Assembly (NCBI GenBank): GCA_005798965.1
Contig: SYIB01000059.1
Location: forward strand, 1-8,642
DNA: 8,642 nucleotides
Origin: Planctomycetia bacterium
GTDB taxonomy: Bacteria > Planctomycetota > Phycisphaerae > Phycisphaerales > SM1A02
Direction of reading: 5' to 3'
How positions within the stretch are numbered: the stretch's first letter is position 1; every line of letters starts with the position of its first letter. The position numbers and the translations under genes were made by a program. Below, one piece after another: positions 1 through 7,700 of the stretch. A model generated the notes under the pieces. It saw only the letters and a program-made list of their open reading frames with translations. It searched no databases and had not been told where the DNA came from.

Positions 1-753
1 GAGGTCCCAGAGCAGGAGCTTGAGGATCGCGTTGTGGCCCGGGTAGCGCATGGTCTTGTACGAAAGGTGCTTCACCTTGCCCTCGAGCGTGGCCGCGAAC
101 GTCCCGAGCCCGCCCGAGGTGTTGAACGCCTCGTACTCGCAGCCGTCGATGTGCAGGCGTTCCACCTGCTCGAGCGGCGGAACCAGGCACATCTGCCCGT
201 CGACGAGCGCCTCGCAGGGATTGCAGTACTCGTTGACCAAACCGTCGGTCGACCAGGTCAGGTTGTACTGGAGCACGTTGCTCGGGGTCCGCGGCAGCGC
301 ACCCACGCGCATGCGCACCGTGTCGACGCTGTCGAGTTCGCGCAGGAGCGAGTGCGCCACGATCGTGATGAACCCGGGTGCCAGGCAGCACTGCGGGATG
401 AACGCCGACGAGGCGCCGTGGCTCAACTGCATCACCTTCTTGGTGACGGCGACGTCCTCGGTGAGGTCGAGGTAGTGGCATCGCGCGTCCTTCGCGGCCT
501 GCGCGATGCCGACGTTGCAGTTGAACGGCGCGCAGCTCACGACGGCCCAAGCCCCCTTGAGGAAGGCAGCGAGCTCGGCGGGGCTGCCGAAGTCCACGCG
601 CCGGCCATCGATGCGCTCGTCGCGCGCGACGGCCAGGGCGCTCGGTTCGTGTGCATCGCCGATGCGGACGGTGTAGTCACCGCACGAGGCGAGGAAGTGG
701 GCGGTCATTCGGCCGATCTTGCCGGCTCCGAGGATGGCGACGTGGTGGGACAT
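1..753 (-). CDS. Saccharopine/lysine dehydrogenase family oxidoreductase (3' end beyond window)
   Basis: The gene starts at 753 on the minus strand and stays open to base 1, giving 251 residues without a stop; relatives are usually near 370-400 residues, so roughly the last third is missing. An N-terminal Rossmann fold is visible: VAILGAGKIG at residues 5-14 carries the dinucleotide-binding GxGxxG (9-14), followed by an acidic residue after the second strand (RIGDA, 30-34). VVSCAPF (71-77), YLDLTED (94-100) and CLAPGF (123-128) match the core of the saccharopine dehydrogenase/lysine 6-dehydrogenase family (COG1748-like). The segments TDGLVNEYCNPCEALVDG (169-186), EAFNTSGGLGTF (208-219) and YKTMRYPGH (232-240) are also characteristic. 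Family members oxidise lysine or saccharopine with NAD(P)+ in the cytoplasm, in lysine breakdown or synthesis. I cannot separate lysine 6-dehydrogenase from saccharopine dehydrogenase with the C-terminus missing. It lies 42 bases after the M3 peptidase gene on the same strand. No Shine-Dalgarno sequence precedes the ATG. Confidence 0.85.
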   Translation of the reverse strand, partial: MSHHVAILGAGKIGRMTAHFLASCGDYTVRIGDAHEPSALAVARDERIDGRRVDFGSPAELAAFLKGAWAVVSCAPFNCNVGIAQAAKDARCHYLDLTEDVAVTKKVMQLSHGASSAFIPQCCLAPGFITIVAHSLLRELDSVDTVRMRVGALPRTPSNVLQYNLTWSTDGLVNEYCNPCEALVDGQMCLVPPLEQVERLHIDGCEYEAFNTSGGLGTFAATLEGKVKHLSYKTMRYPGHNAILKLLLWDL

Positions 754-795
754 GGTCGTGGTGTCGAATGGTGGATTGCGTGGGCGGCACTCGGG

Positions 796-2517
796 TCAGG
801 CGGGAATGGTCGCAAGCTCGCCGCGGACCTCGTCGATGAGGCTCGCCATGGTCTCGGGCCCGAAGTCGAAGCGCAGGCCAGCGGCCTCGAAGAGTTCCGG
901 CAGCGGCCGGCTCGCACCGAGCGAGAGTGCGCGCTTGTAGGCGTCGAGGGCCGCACCGGCGTCGCGTCGTGCCTGCAGCCAGAGCTGCAGCGCCCCCAGC
1001 TGCGCGATGCCGTACTCGATGTAGTAGAAGGGGTTCTGGAAGAGGTGGCCTTGGCGCTGCCAGGCGGTCTCAAGCGCGCGCTCGCAGCCTGCCCAGGAGA
1101 CGTCGGCGCCGAAGCGCTTGTTGAGGTGCAGCCAGTATGCGGTCCGGTCGGCGCGCGTGTGGGTCGGGTGGGTGTACGCCCAGTGCTGGAACGCGTCGAT
1201 CGTGGCGATCCACGGCAGCAGCGTGGCCAGGCCTTCGAGCAGCTCGCGGCGATGGCGACCGGCATCCTGCTCGGAATAGAAGTGACCCAGGTGCGGGAAC
1301 GTGAGCAGCTCCATGCTCATCGAGGCGACCTCGGCGAACTCGATCGGGCTGCCGCGATAGGCCAGCAACGGATCGTGCGAGCAGAGCATGCTGTGGAAGG
1401 CGTGCCCGGCCTCATGCACCATCGTGACGAGGTCGCGCTGCATGCCGGCTGCATTCATGAAGATGAACGGCTTTCGGCTGGCCTGTCGCTGGTACTGGTA
1501 GCCGCCGGGCTGCTTGCCCTGCCGACTCTCGAGGTCCAGGCACTCGCCCGATCGCATCGAGTCGAAGAGCGGGCCGAGACCACCGCCCATGTCATGGAAG
1601 ACGCGGCTGCAGCGGTCCACGAGCTCGTCGGCGGTTTCGAAGGGCCGCAGGGCCGAGCGGCCGTGCACATCGACCTTGAGGTCCCACGGACGGAGCGTGT
1701 CGAGCTTCAGGGCGGTGCGGCGCTCCTCGTTGAGCTGGCGCATCAGCGGCACGCAGACCTGCTCGCACGCCGCGTGGAAGCGCTCGCAGTCGGCGGGCGT
1801 GTAGTCGAAGCGATGCATGCGCTGGTGCTGGTAGTCGCGGTACGTGTCGAAGCCCGCATTGAGCGCCATGCGATGGCGCTGCGCGACGAGGCGGTCGTAG
1901 ATGCCATCGATCGCCTCGGCATCCTGCAGCCGGCGGTCGGCGACGGCGCGCCAGCTGGCCTCGCGCACGTCGCGGTCGGTCACCTCGAGGTAGCGCGCCA
2001 TCTGCGGCAGCGTCTGCTTCTTGCCGTCGAACTCGACCGCCATGGCGCCGGAGATCTGGCTGTACTGCTGCTCGAGCTTGGTGCACTCGGTCTGGATCTC
2101 GACGTTCTCGGGACGGAAGAGCTTGACCTCTTGGCGGAGGCCCCGCAGCAGCACGCCGTAGCGCTGCTGGTCCAGGTCCTTGGTGAACGGGCAATCGACG
2201 ATGCGGCGGTCGAGCTCGAAGCCGATGCGCTTGAGGTGCGGATCGACGTCCTGCACGAAGTCGAGGAACGCCTTGCGGCGCGGCTCGCTCTCGGTGTCGC
2301 AGGTCATCGCGATGTACAGGTTCGCCTCGGTCTCGGCGACCATCGCATCGAGGTCGCTGCGATCAAGCAGCAAGCGCTCGAGGCACCCGGCGCACTTGAG
2401 CGGGCGTTCGATGAGCGCCCGGTAGAGCGGCTCGAGCTGGGACCACGACGAGGCGTCGAGGCCGGCTGGGACGAAGGTTCTCGGTGCGGAGGCCGCGGTG
2501 CTGCAGGGGGTCGTCAT
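796..2517 (-). CDS. M3-family oligoendopeptidase (PepF-like zinc metallopeptidase)
   Basis: A complete 573-residue protein ending in TGA. It has the gluzincin signature of peptidase family M3: TMVHEAGHAFHSML (365-378), with zinc ligands H368 and H372 and catalytic base E369. The third ligand is probably E396 in IEFAEVASMSMELL (392-405), 24 residues after the second histidine, which is the usual M3 spacing. A conserved C-terminal stretch, NPFYYIEYGIAQLGALQLW (495-513), supplies the tyrosines that line the M3 active site. The N-terminal 200 residues are charged and helical-looking, as expected for the M3 lid. No signal peptide or membrane segment is visible, so it should be cytosolic, cutting short peptides. 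Its length matches the 560-600-residue oligoendopeptidase F type. The ATG at 2517 is the first good start and has no Shine-Dalgarno sequence. It lies 57 bases downstream of ispE and may share its transcript. The exact specificity is unknown, so I give no gene symbol. Confidence 0.93.
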   Translation of the reverse strand: MTTPCSTAASAPRTFVPAGLDASSWSQLEPLYRALIERPLKCAGCLERLLLDRSDLDAMVAETEANLYIAMTCDTESEPRRKAFLDFVQDVDPHLKRIGFELDRRIVDCPFTKDLDQQRYGVLLRGLRQEVKLFRPENVEIQTECTKLEQQYSQISGAMAVEFDGKKQTLPQMARYLEVTDRDVREASWRAVADRRLQDAEAIDGIYDRLVAQRHRMALNAGFDTYRDYQHQRMHRFDYTPADCERFHAACEQVCVPLMRQLNEERRTALKLDTLRPWDLKVDVHGRSALRPFETADELVDRCSRVFHDMGGGLGPLFDSMRSGECLDLESRQGKQPGGYQYQRQASRKPFIFMNAAGMQRDLVTMVHEAGHAFHSMLCSHDPLLAYRGSPIEFAEVASMSMELLTFPHLGHFYSEQDAGRHRRELLEGLATLLPWIATIDAFQHWAYTHPTHTRADRTAYWLHLNKRFGADVSWAGCERALETAWQRQGHLFQNPFYYIEYGIAQLGALQLWLQARRDAGAALDAYKRALSLGASRPLPELFEAAGLRFDFGPETMASLIDEVRGELATIPA

Positions 2518-2574
2518 GAGGTTCGAGTCCGAAGCGGCGAAGGGTAGCAGCCCGGCCCGCGAACCCCGCGCGCG

Positions 2575-3522
2575 TTATGCGCAGGTGCGGCGAGGTGGAG
2601 GCGGGTTGCGGAGGCTCGGTCCCGGAGCCCCGACGTGCGTCGCGACTGACTTGACGGCCGCCCTGTGGCGCACGACCTGCGCAACGTGCTCGGCGTGGAT
2701 CGGATCGTCGCAGACCAGGAAGAGGCTGCTCCCGCTCCCGCAGACGTGCACCGGCAACTGCGTGACCTCGGCGATCTCGTCCATCGCCCGGCGCACGGCC
2801 TCGCTGGATGCGCGCGCCGGCGCGGCGAGGTCGTTGAACGGCTCGTGCGTCCTCACGCGATTGCTTGCAGCCATCCCAAGCACGCGCGCGTGCTCGGGCT
2901 CGCCCGCGTCGGGCCGCAAGGCATCGAACAGGCGGTACACCGTCGGCGTCGGGCAGTGCGCTTCCGGGAAGCACAGCACCACGTGCGCCTTCGGCATGCC
3001 CTGACGCGGCTCCACACGTTCACCCACGCCCGAGACGATCGCTGAGCCGCCTTCCACGAGGACGGCGACGTCGCTGCCGAGGCCTGCGGCGATCGAGCGG
3101 AGCGCTTCGTTGCCGAGCCGCAGCCCGAAGAGTTCGTCGAGTCCGCGGAGGAGAGCAGCCGCGTTGCTGCTGCCGCCGCCAAGGCCGCCGCCCACGGGGA
3201 TGCGCTTTTCGACGCGCACGCGCACGGGCAGCTGCCGCCCCACGGCACGTTCGATCGCGGCGTGTGCCTTCCACGAGAGATCGCTGCGCAGCGGCCAATC
3301 GAGGTCCGGCGTGTGGGGCGCATCAGCTGCCCAGACGTTGGCGAAGAGCGAACTGCTTCCCGGGTCGCGGCGACGCAGGTAGATCGAGTCGCCCCAGCCA
3401 AGCGTGACCATCCATGACGACAGCGGGTGGAGTCCATCCGGGCGCGGTGCACCCACGCTCAACGCAAGGTTGAGCTTCGCGGGAGCGTGCACCAGCAGAT
3501 CATCGTCCATGGGTCGGGGCAT
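2575..3522 (-). CDS. ispE: 4-diphosphocytidyl-2-C-methyl-D-erythritol kinase
   Basis: IspE phosphorylates the 2-hydroxyl of CDP-methylerythritol with ATP, the fourth enzymatic step of the MEP isoprenoid pathway, in the cytoplasm. The 315-residue product has the GHMP kinase fold. APAKLNLAL (13-21) carries the family's active-site lysine K16, and RPDGLHPL (27-34) is the substrate-binding stretch. PVGGGLGGGSSNAAALL (109-125) is the ATP phosphate loop, GSDVAVLVEGG (149-159) holds the probable catalytic aspartate D151, and CGSGSSLF (261-268) is the third GHMP motif. In that motif a cysteine stands where Ser or Thr is common. The Pro-rich tail (about 299-315) lies beyond the core and looks dispensable. 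The gene ends in TAA. Two starts are possible: ATG at 3522, or an in-frame ATG at 3510 that gives MDDDLLVHAPAK and fits the usual short leader better. Neither has a Shine-Dalgarno sequence. It is transcribed away from nadA across a 24-36 base gap and heads the minus-strand block. Confidence 0.96.
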   Translation of the reverse strand: MPRPMDDDLLVHAPAKLNLALSVGAPRPDGLHPLSSWMVTLGWGDSIYLRRRDPGSSSLFANVWAADAPHTPDLDWPLRSDLSWKAHAAIERAVGRQLPVRVRVEKRIPVGGGLGGGSSNAAALLRGLDELFGLRLGNEALRSIAAGLGSDVAVLVEGGSAIVSGVGERVEPRQGMPKAHVVLCFPEAHCPTPTVYRLFDALRPDAGEPEHARVLGMAASNRVRTHEPFNDLAAPARASSEAVRRAMDEIAEVTQLPVHVCGSGSSLFLVCDDPIHAEHVAQVVRHRAAVKSVATHVGAPGPSLRNPPPPRRTCA

Positions 3523-3523
3523 G

Positions 3524-3534
3524 GTAGGCCCTAC
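3524..3534. promoter_or_regulatory. 11-base palindrome between ispE and nadA starts (possible operator)
   Basis: GTAGGCCCTAC is a perfect inverted repeat with 5-base arms around one central base. It fills almost half of the gap between the two divergent start codons. A regulator bound here would affect both genes. It is short and GC-rich enough to occur by chance, and I do not recognise it as the site of any known regulator. Confidence 0.2.
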
Positions 3535-3537
3535 ACT
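3532..3537 (+). promoter_or_regulatory. Possible -10 box of nadA
   Basis: TACACT matches four of six bases of the bacterial -10 consensus and both TA and T of the TANNNT pattern. It ends nine bases before the nadA ATG, so transcription from it would begin at or within a few bases of the start codon (a leaderless or nearly leaderless message). No recognisable -35 element lies 16-19 bases upstream, in the ispE coding region. It overlaps the small palindrome. Confidence 0.2.
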
Positions 3538-3546
3538 TCACAGCCC

Positions 3547-4752
3547 ATGCTCTGGCAACCACCGCTGCCCGAACGCTATCGAATCATGGAGGAGGGTGCG
3601 CTCGCCGCGGCCATCACGGCCCGGCGCGCCGAGCTCGGCACGCGCGTGCTCATCTTGGGTCACCACTACCAGCAGGATGCGGTCGTGCAGCACGCGGACC
3701 TCACGGGTGACAGCCTCAAACTCTCGCAGATGGCCGCGGTCGAGGCGCGCCGGCGCGGCAGCGAAGCGCTCATCTTCTGTGGCGTGCACTTCATGGCCGA
3801 GACGGCTGACATCGTCACGGACGGAACGGTCAACGTGATTCTGCCGGACCTCGGCGCCGGCTGCAGCATGGCCGACATGGCCGCGTGGGATGACACGGTC
3901 GCGTGCTGGGAGGCGATCGCGGCGGTGCATGCCGGCGAGCGCGTGCGGGTGATCCCGATCACCTACGTCAACAGCTCGGCGGCGATCAAGGCCTTCGTCG
4001 GCCAGCATGGTGGCGCGTGCTGCACGAGCAGCAATGCGCACCTCGTCTTCGACTGGGCGCTGCGCGGCGGCGAGCGGTCGCTTGAGCCCGGCGAGCGCGT
4101 CAAGCTGCTCTTCCTTCCCGACCAGCATCTGGGCCGCAACACCGCGAAGTCGCGGGGTTTCGTGACCGAGGTCGATGCTGCAGCCGACCCGTCGCTCACG
4201 GCGCAGTGCGCGCTCTGGCAGCCGCGCAAGCCCGCCGGTGGGCTGACGGCCAAGCAGCTGCATGATGCCGATGTCGTGCTCTGGGCCGGTCACTGCAGCG
4301 TGCACAAGCTGTTCCGGCCCGAGCATGTCGCGTGGATCAGGGCGAACGAGCCCGGCATGAAGGTCATCGTGCACCCCGAGTGCTGCCAGGAGGTCGTGGA
4401 CCTCGCCGACCTCAAGGGCTCGACCGAGTTCATCATCCAGGAGATCGAGGCCGCGCCGGCGGGTTCGCGGTTCGCCGTGGGGACCGAGATCCACCTCGTC
4501 AACCGCCTGGCGGCACGCGCGGCGAGTCGCGGCGTCGAGGTGCGGATCCTCTCCGACTGCCAGTGCCTGTGCACGACGATGTACCGCATCGACCAGCCGC
4601 ACCTGCTCTGGGTGCTCGACGAGCTCGCGCAGGGCCGCGTGGTCAACCGGATCTCGGTGCATCCCGAGGCGCGAACCTTGGCGCGACTGGCGATCGACCG
4701 GATGCTTGCGCTGGTGCCCGCCGCCGCTCGGGCGCCGGTCGCGGTGGACTGA
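3547..4752 (+). CDS. nadA: Quinolinate synthase A
   Basis: NadA condenses iminoaspartate with dihydroxyacetone phosphate to quinolinate, using a [4Fe-4S] cluster, in de novo NAD synthesis. The 401-residue product shows the family motifs in order: LILGHHYQQDAVVQHADLTG (35-54), CGVHFMAETADI (78-89), LPDLGAGCSMADM (99-111), ITYVNSSAAIKAF (138-150), LPDQHLGRNTA (190-200), WAGHCSVHKLF (246-256), HPECCQEVV (276-284) and GTEIHLVNRLA (312-322). The likely cluster ligands are C106, C279 and C342 (the last in CLCTTM). The length resembles the longer Bacillus-type NadA rather than the roughly 350-residue E. coli type. I chose the ATG at 3547. The frame stays open upstream to an ATG at 3427, but those 40 residues lie antisense inside ispE and have no family similarity. 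No Shine-Dalgarno sequence is present. No nadB or nadC is nearby, so iminoaspartate must come from an enzyme encoded elsewhere. The gene ends in TGA, 36 bases before the next gene, with no terminator visible. Confidence 0.97.
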   Translation: MLWQPPLPERYRIMEEGALAAAITARRAELGTRVLILGHHYQQDAVVQHADLTGDSLKLSQMAAVEARRRGSEALIFCGVHFMAETADIVTDGTVNVILPDLGAGCSMADMAAWDDTVACWEAIAAVHAGERVRVIPITYVNSSAAIKAFVGQHGGACCTSSNAHLVFDWALRGGERSLEPGERVKLLFLPDQHLGRNTAKSRGFVTEVDAAADPSLTAQCALWQPRKPAGGLTAKQLHDADVVLWAGHCSVHKLFRPEHVAWIRANEPGMKVIVHPECCQEVVDLADLKGSTEFIIQEIEAAPAGSRFAVGTEIHLVNRLAARAASRGVEVRILSDCQCLCTTMYRIDQPHLLWVLDELAQGRVVNRISVHPEARTLARLAIDRMLALVPAAARAPVAVD

Positions 4753-4776
4753 TCGAACCCCGACGTCATCGCTCCG

Positions 4777-4782
4777 TACGAT
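4777..4782 (+). promoter_or_regulatory. Possible -10 box of the AsmA-like gene
   Basis: TACGAT matches four of six bases of the -10 consensus (TANNNT) and ends six bases before the ATG at 4789. There is no convincing -35 hexamer; the region 18 bases upstream matches only about three of six bases. If used, it would yield a leaderless message independent of nadA. Read-through from nadA is an equally good explanation for expression, since the gap is only 36 bases. Confidence 0.18.
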
Positions 4783-4788
4783 CCCGGC

Positions 4789-7700
4789 ATGAGCAGGGGA
4801 GTCTTGTCATCGCGGCTGGTCCGCAGGTTGGCGATCGCGCTGGGCATCGTGACGGTGGTGGCCGTGGTGCTGGTCGCCTTGGTACCGAGCATCGTCAGCG
4901 CCACGATCCTGCCCGGCATCGTTCGCGACCAACTCGCGTCGCAGGTCCGTGGCACGGTGAACGTGGTCAGCGCGAGCGTGAGCTGGTCGGGGCCGCAGTT
5001 CGTGCACGTGCGCATCAGCGGCGAGCACGATTCGTTCGACGCCACGGTGAGCGTGCGCAACGGCCTCGTGGCCTTGGTGCGGGCGAGCGAACCGCTTGAT
5101 GTGCTCGTCGGCGTGAGCGTGGAGACGGCCTCGCGCGACGACGGTTCGATCACGCTCACGGAGTTGATGCAGCCCTCCGCTCATTCGGTGCCGCCGACAC
5201 GCCCGGCCTCTTCTGCGGCGGCGACGGACCCCTTCGCGCCGCCGTCCATCCTGCGAGGTGCGAAGGTCTCGATCGATCCCTTGCAGGTCGTCGTCAAGCC
5301 GCTCGGTGCGGGCAGCATGGTGCGTGTCGATGACGCCACGGCGACGATCGCCCTTGATGGCAGCGATGCTACCGTGAAGGCCAAGGGCTCCACCACGATC
5401 GATGCCGAGCGTGGATCGTTCGAGTTCGACGCCACGGTGCGCAACCTCGTCGGCCGCGATGGGACGCTGGCCCCGACGACGGCGGGTGTGGACCTTGCCG
5501 TGAAAGCCACCGCGCTGCCCATCTCGGCGGGAACGCAGGAGGTCGTGGTGCGATCGCTCGGCCTTACGGCGAAGGCCGAGAGCCTCGCCCGCGCGGTCGA
5601 GGTTCAGTTCGACGCTTCGCTCGAGGCGAAGGGCCACACGCCAAGCACGGCGAGCGGCCGCGTGCGCCTGAACGGACTGCTGACCCCTGCGGGATCGCTC
5701 TCCTCCAAGGCCACGGCCTCGGGGCAGATCGCGCTCGGTGCAGTCCCCACGGCCATCCTCGCGCCGTTCCTGCACGGGACCGGGCTCGAGGCCGCGCGCG
5801 ACCTTGGTGACACGGTCATCGCGACGTTGGATTTCGACGGCCCCTCGGCCACGCTCGCGGCACGGAGCGATCGCTTCACGCTCACCGGCACGGCACGCCT
5901 CGACGACGTGGCCAATCAGGCCGTCGTGCAGGGCGTGGCACTTGACACGACGCTGGCCAGGCCGCTCCTGCGCGGCTTCGGTCTGCCGGTGAAGAACGAT
6001 GTGCCGCTGTCGCTGCGCGTGGAGCGCGCGGTGGTGCCGATGGGTGATCGTCCGATCGAGAACATCCAGGCGATCGCGACGGTCGCCATGAAGGGCGTGG
6101 TGCTCGATGGCATCGAGCAGGCGAAGGATGGTCTCGCGCTCGGTGACGTCACGATTGGTTTGCGCACCTCGCGACTGGCCGATCGTGCGCAGGTGCAGCT
6201 CTCGCTGGCCAACGGCGTGGCGCAGGGATCGGCCTCCGCCTTCGTCGTGCCGAGCTTCGACGCCGGTGCGGTGAAGGGTGCCCGCGTGGAGCTTGAGCGA
6301 TCGGCGATCACGGCGACGATCGGGAACGAGTGGCTCGATGGAACAGGTCTTGCGTTCCGCCGTCCCGCATCGACCACGATCACCATCGATCGAGCTGCGT
6401 TCGCTGCAGGGGCCGCGGGACTCGATCTTGCCAACGCCATGATCGACGCGACCATCGCCATCGAGCCCGTGTCGCTCGGCGGGGTCGTCGGCCCCGACGC
6501 GTGGCTCGATGTGGCGAGTACGACCGTCGGGATCCGCAGCGAGGCGCTCTCCAAGGGCATGCAGGCGACCTTCAGTGGTGGCGCGAGCGGCTTCGCGGCC
6601 AAGGCCGACGTGGCGCTCGCCGGGCTCGTGTCCACGGCGGGCGCGATCACGCCCGACTCAGTGCGTGCCAGCGGCTCGATCCAAGTCGACGCGATCGACC
6701 TTTCGCGCGTGCCTCATGTGCCTGAGCGCATGCAGCGGATGTCTGGGCTCGTGGGGCTCGGCCGCCCGGTCCTGTCGGCGCAGTTCGACGGCGACCGACG
6801 TTCGGTCGCGGCTCAGGTGGTGCTCAAGGGCCCCGCCGCTGACCTCTCCGCGCAAGGGCAGTGGTCGCCGGAACGGACCGTGGTCCGGAGCCTGAAGGGC
6901 TCGATCTCGGTGGCGGATGGGCTGCCGGAGTTGCTCGGCGTCGAGGGACTTCGGCTCTCGGCGCCGGCGAAGCTCGCCGTTGCCTGCGATGAACTCACCC
7001 TCCTCACGCCAGCGTCGGCTCCAAGCGCTGTTGAAGTCAAGGCACAGAAACTGCAACTAGGCATCGATCGCTTGGAGTTGAGTGCCTGTCCTGGCTTAGA
7101 CAGCGGCATCGTGGTGGAGCGCCTCGCCATCGCGGGCACGGCGTCTCGAGCGGCCGCGGGGGACCTAGAGTGGTCCGGCACCATCGCCGCCGCGGTTCCC
7201 GGCGAAGCCGAGGTCAAGGGGCAGTTGGCGCTGGCGCTTCCTCAGTCCGGACTGCCATCGGGCAACGCTGCGCTCCGAGCCACGCTCTCGGGTGGCACCG
7301 CGCTCCTTGGCAGATTCTCGACGAGTCCCTACCTGCCTGCCGCAGCCGGCCCCGGCACCGTCGACCTGACGTGGTCGGGACAGGGAGGCAAGGATGCCAT
7401 CGAGCTTGCGACTGCGCTGGCGCGACTCACGGCGACGGCCAAGATCGAACTGGACCCGGCGATGGCCGGCCAGCAAGGTCGCACGCTGCGCATGCCCAAG
7501 GCCTCGATCAGCTGCTCGATGCCTCGGCAGGTCCTGGATCGCGTGCTGGCCGGTGCCGAACCGGTCGGGGCGAACTGGACCGATGCCACCATCGTGCCGA
7601 TCGCCGCCACGTTCACGGGGGTGCAGGTCAGTGCCGACCGTCGCGCTGCGTCGCTCGCGGCAGAGGCATCGATCGGTGCGTTCACGGCGCGACCAAGCGA

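Noticed and set aside
34..2547. An 837-residue open frame on the plus strand, antisense to the dehydrogenase and peptidase genes
   Set aside because: It mirrors the real genes in a GC-rich sequence where antisense stops are rare. Its product is an Arg/Ala/Glu/His/Val-rich string with no recognisable motif, while the minus strand encodes a clear M3 peptidase and a Rossmann oxidoreductase.
2518..2574. A possible terminator hairpin between ispE and the peptidase gene
   Set aside because: The only pairing is a short CGCG/CGCG stem of alternating bases, with no T-run after it on either strand. I see no terminator here.
3427..3546. An upstream in-frame extension of nadA by 40 residues
   Set aside because: It lies wholly antisense within the ispE start region or the short gap, has no similarity to NadA N-termini, and the ATG at 3547 gives a normal family start.
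3538..4662. A 374-residue open frame antisense to nadA
   Set aside because: nadA on the other strand has every family motif. The antisense product is Arg/His/Asp-rich with no domain pattern.
4753..4788. A terminator or riboswitch between nadA and the AsmA-like gene
   Set aside because: The 36 bases contain only tiny palindromes (GACGTC, GTAC) and no stem-loop with a T-run, and they are too short for a riboswitch.
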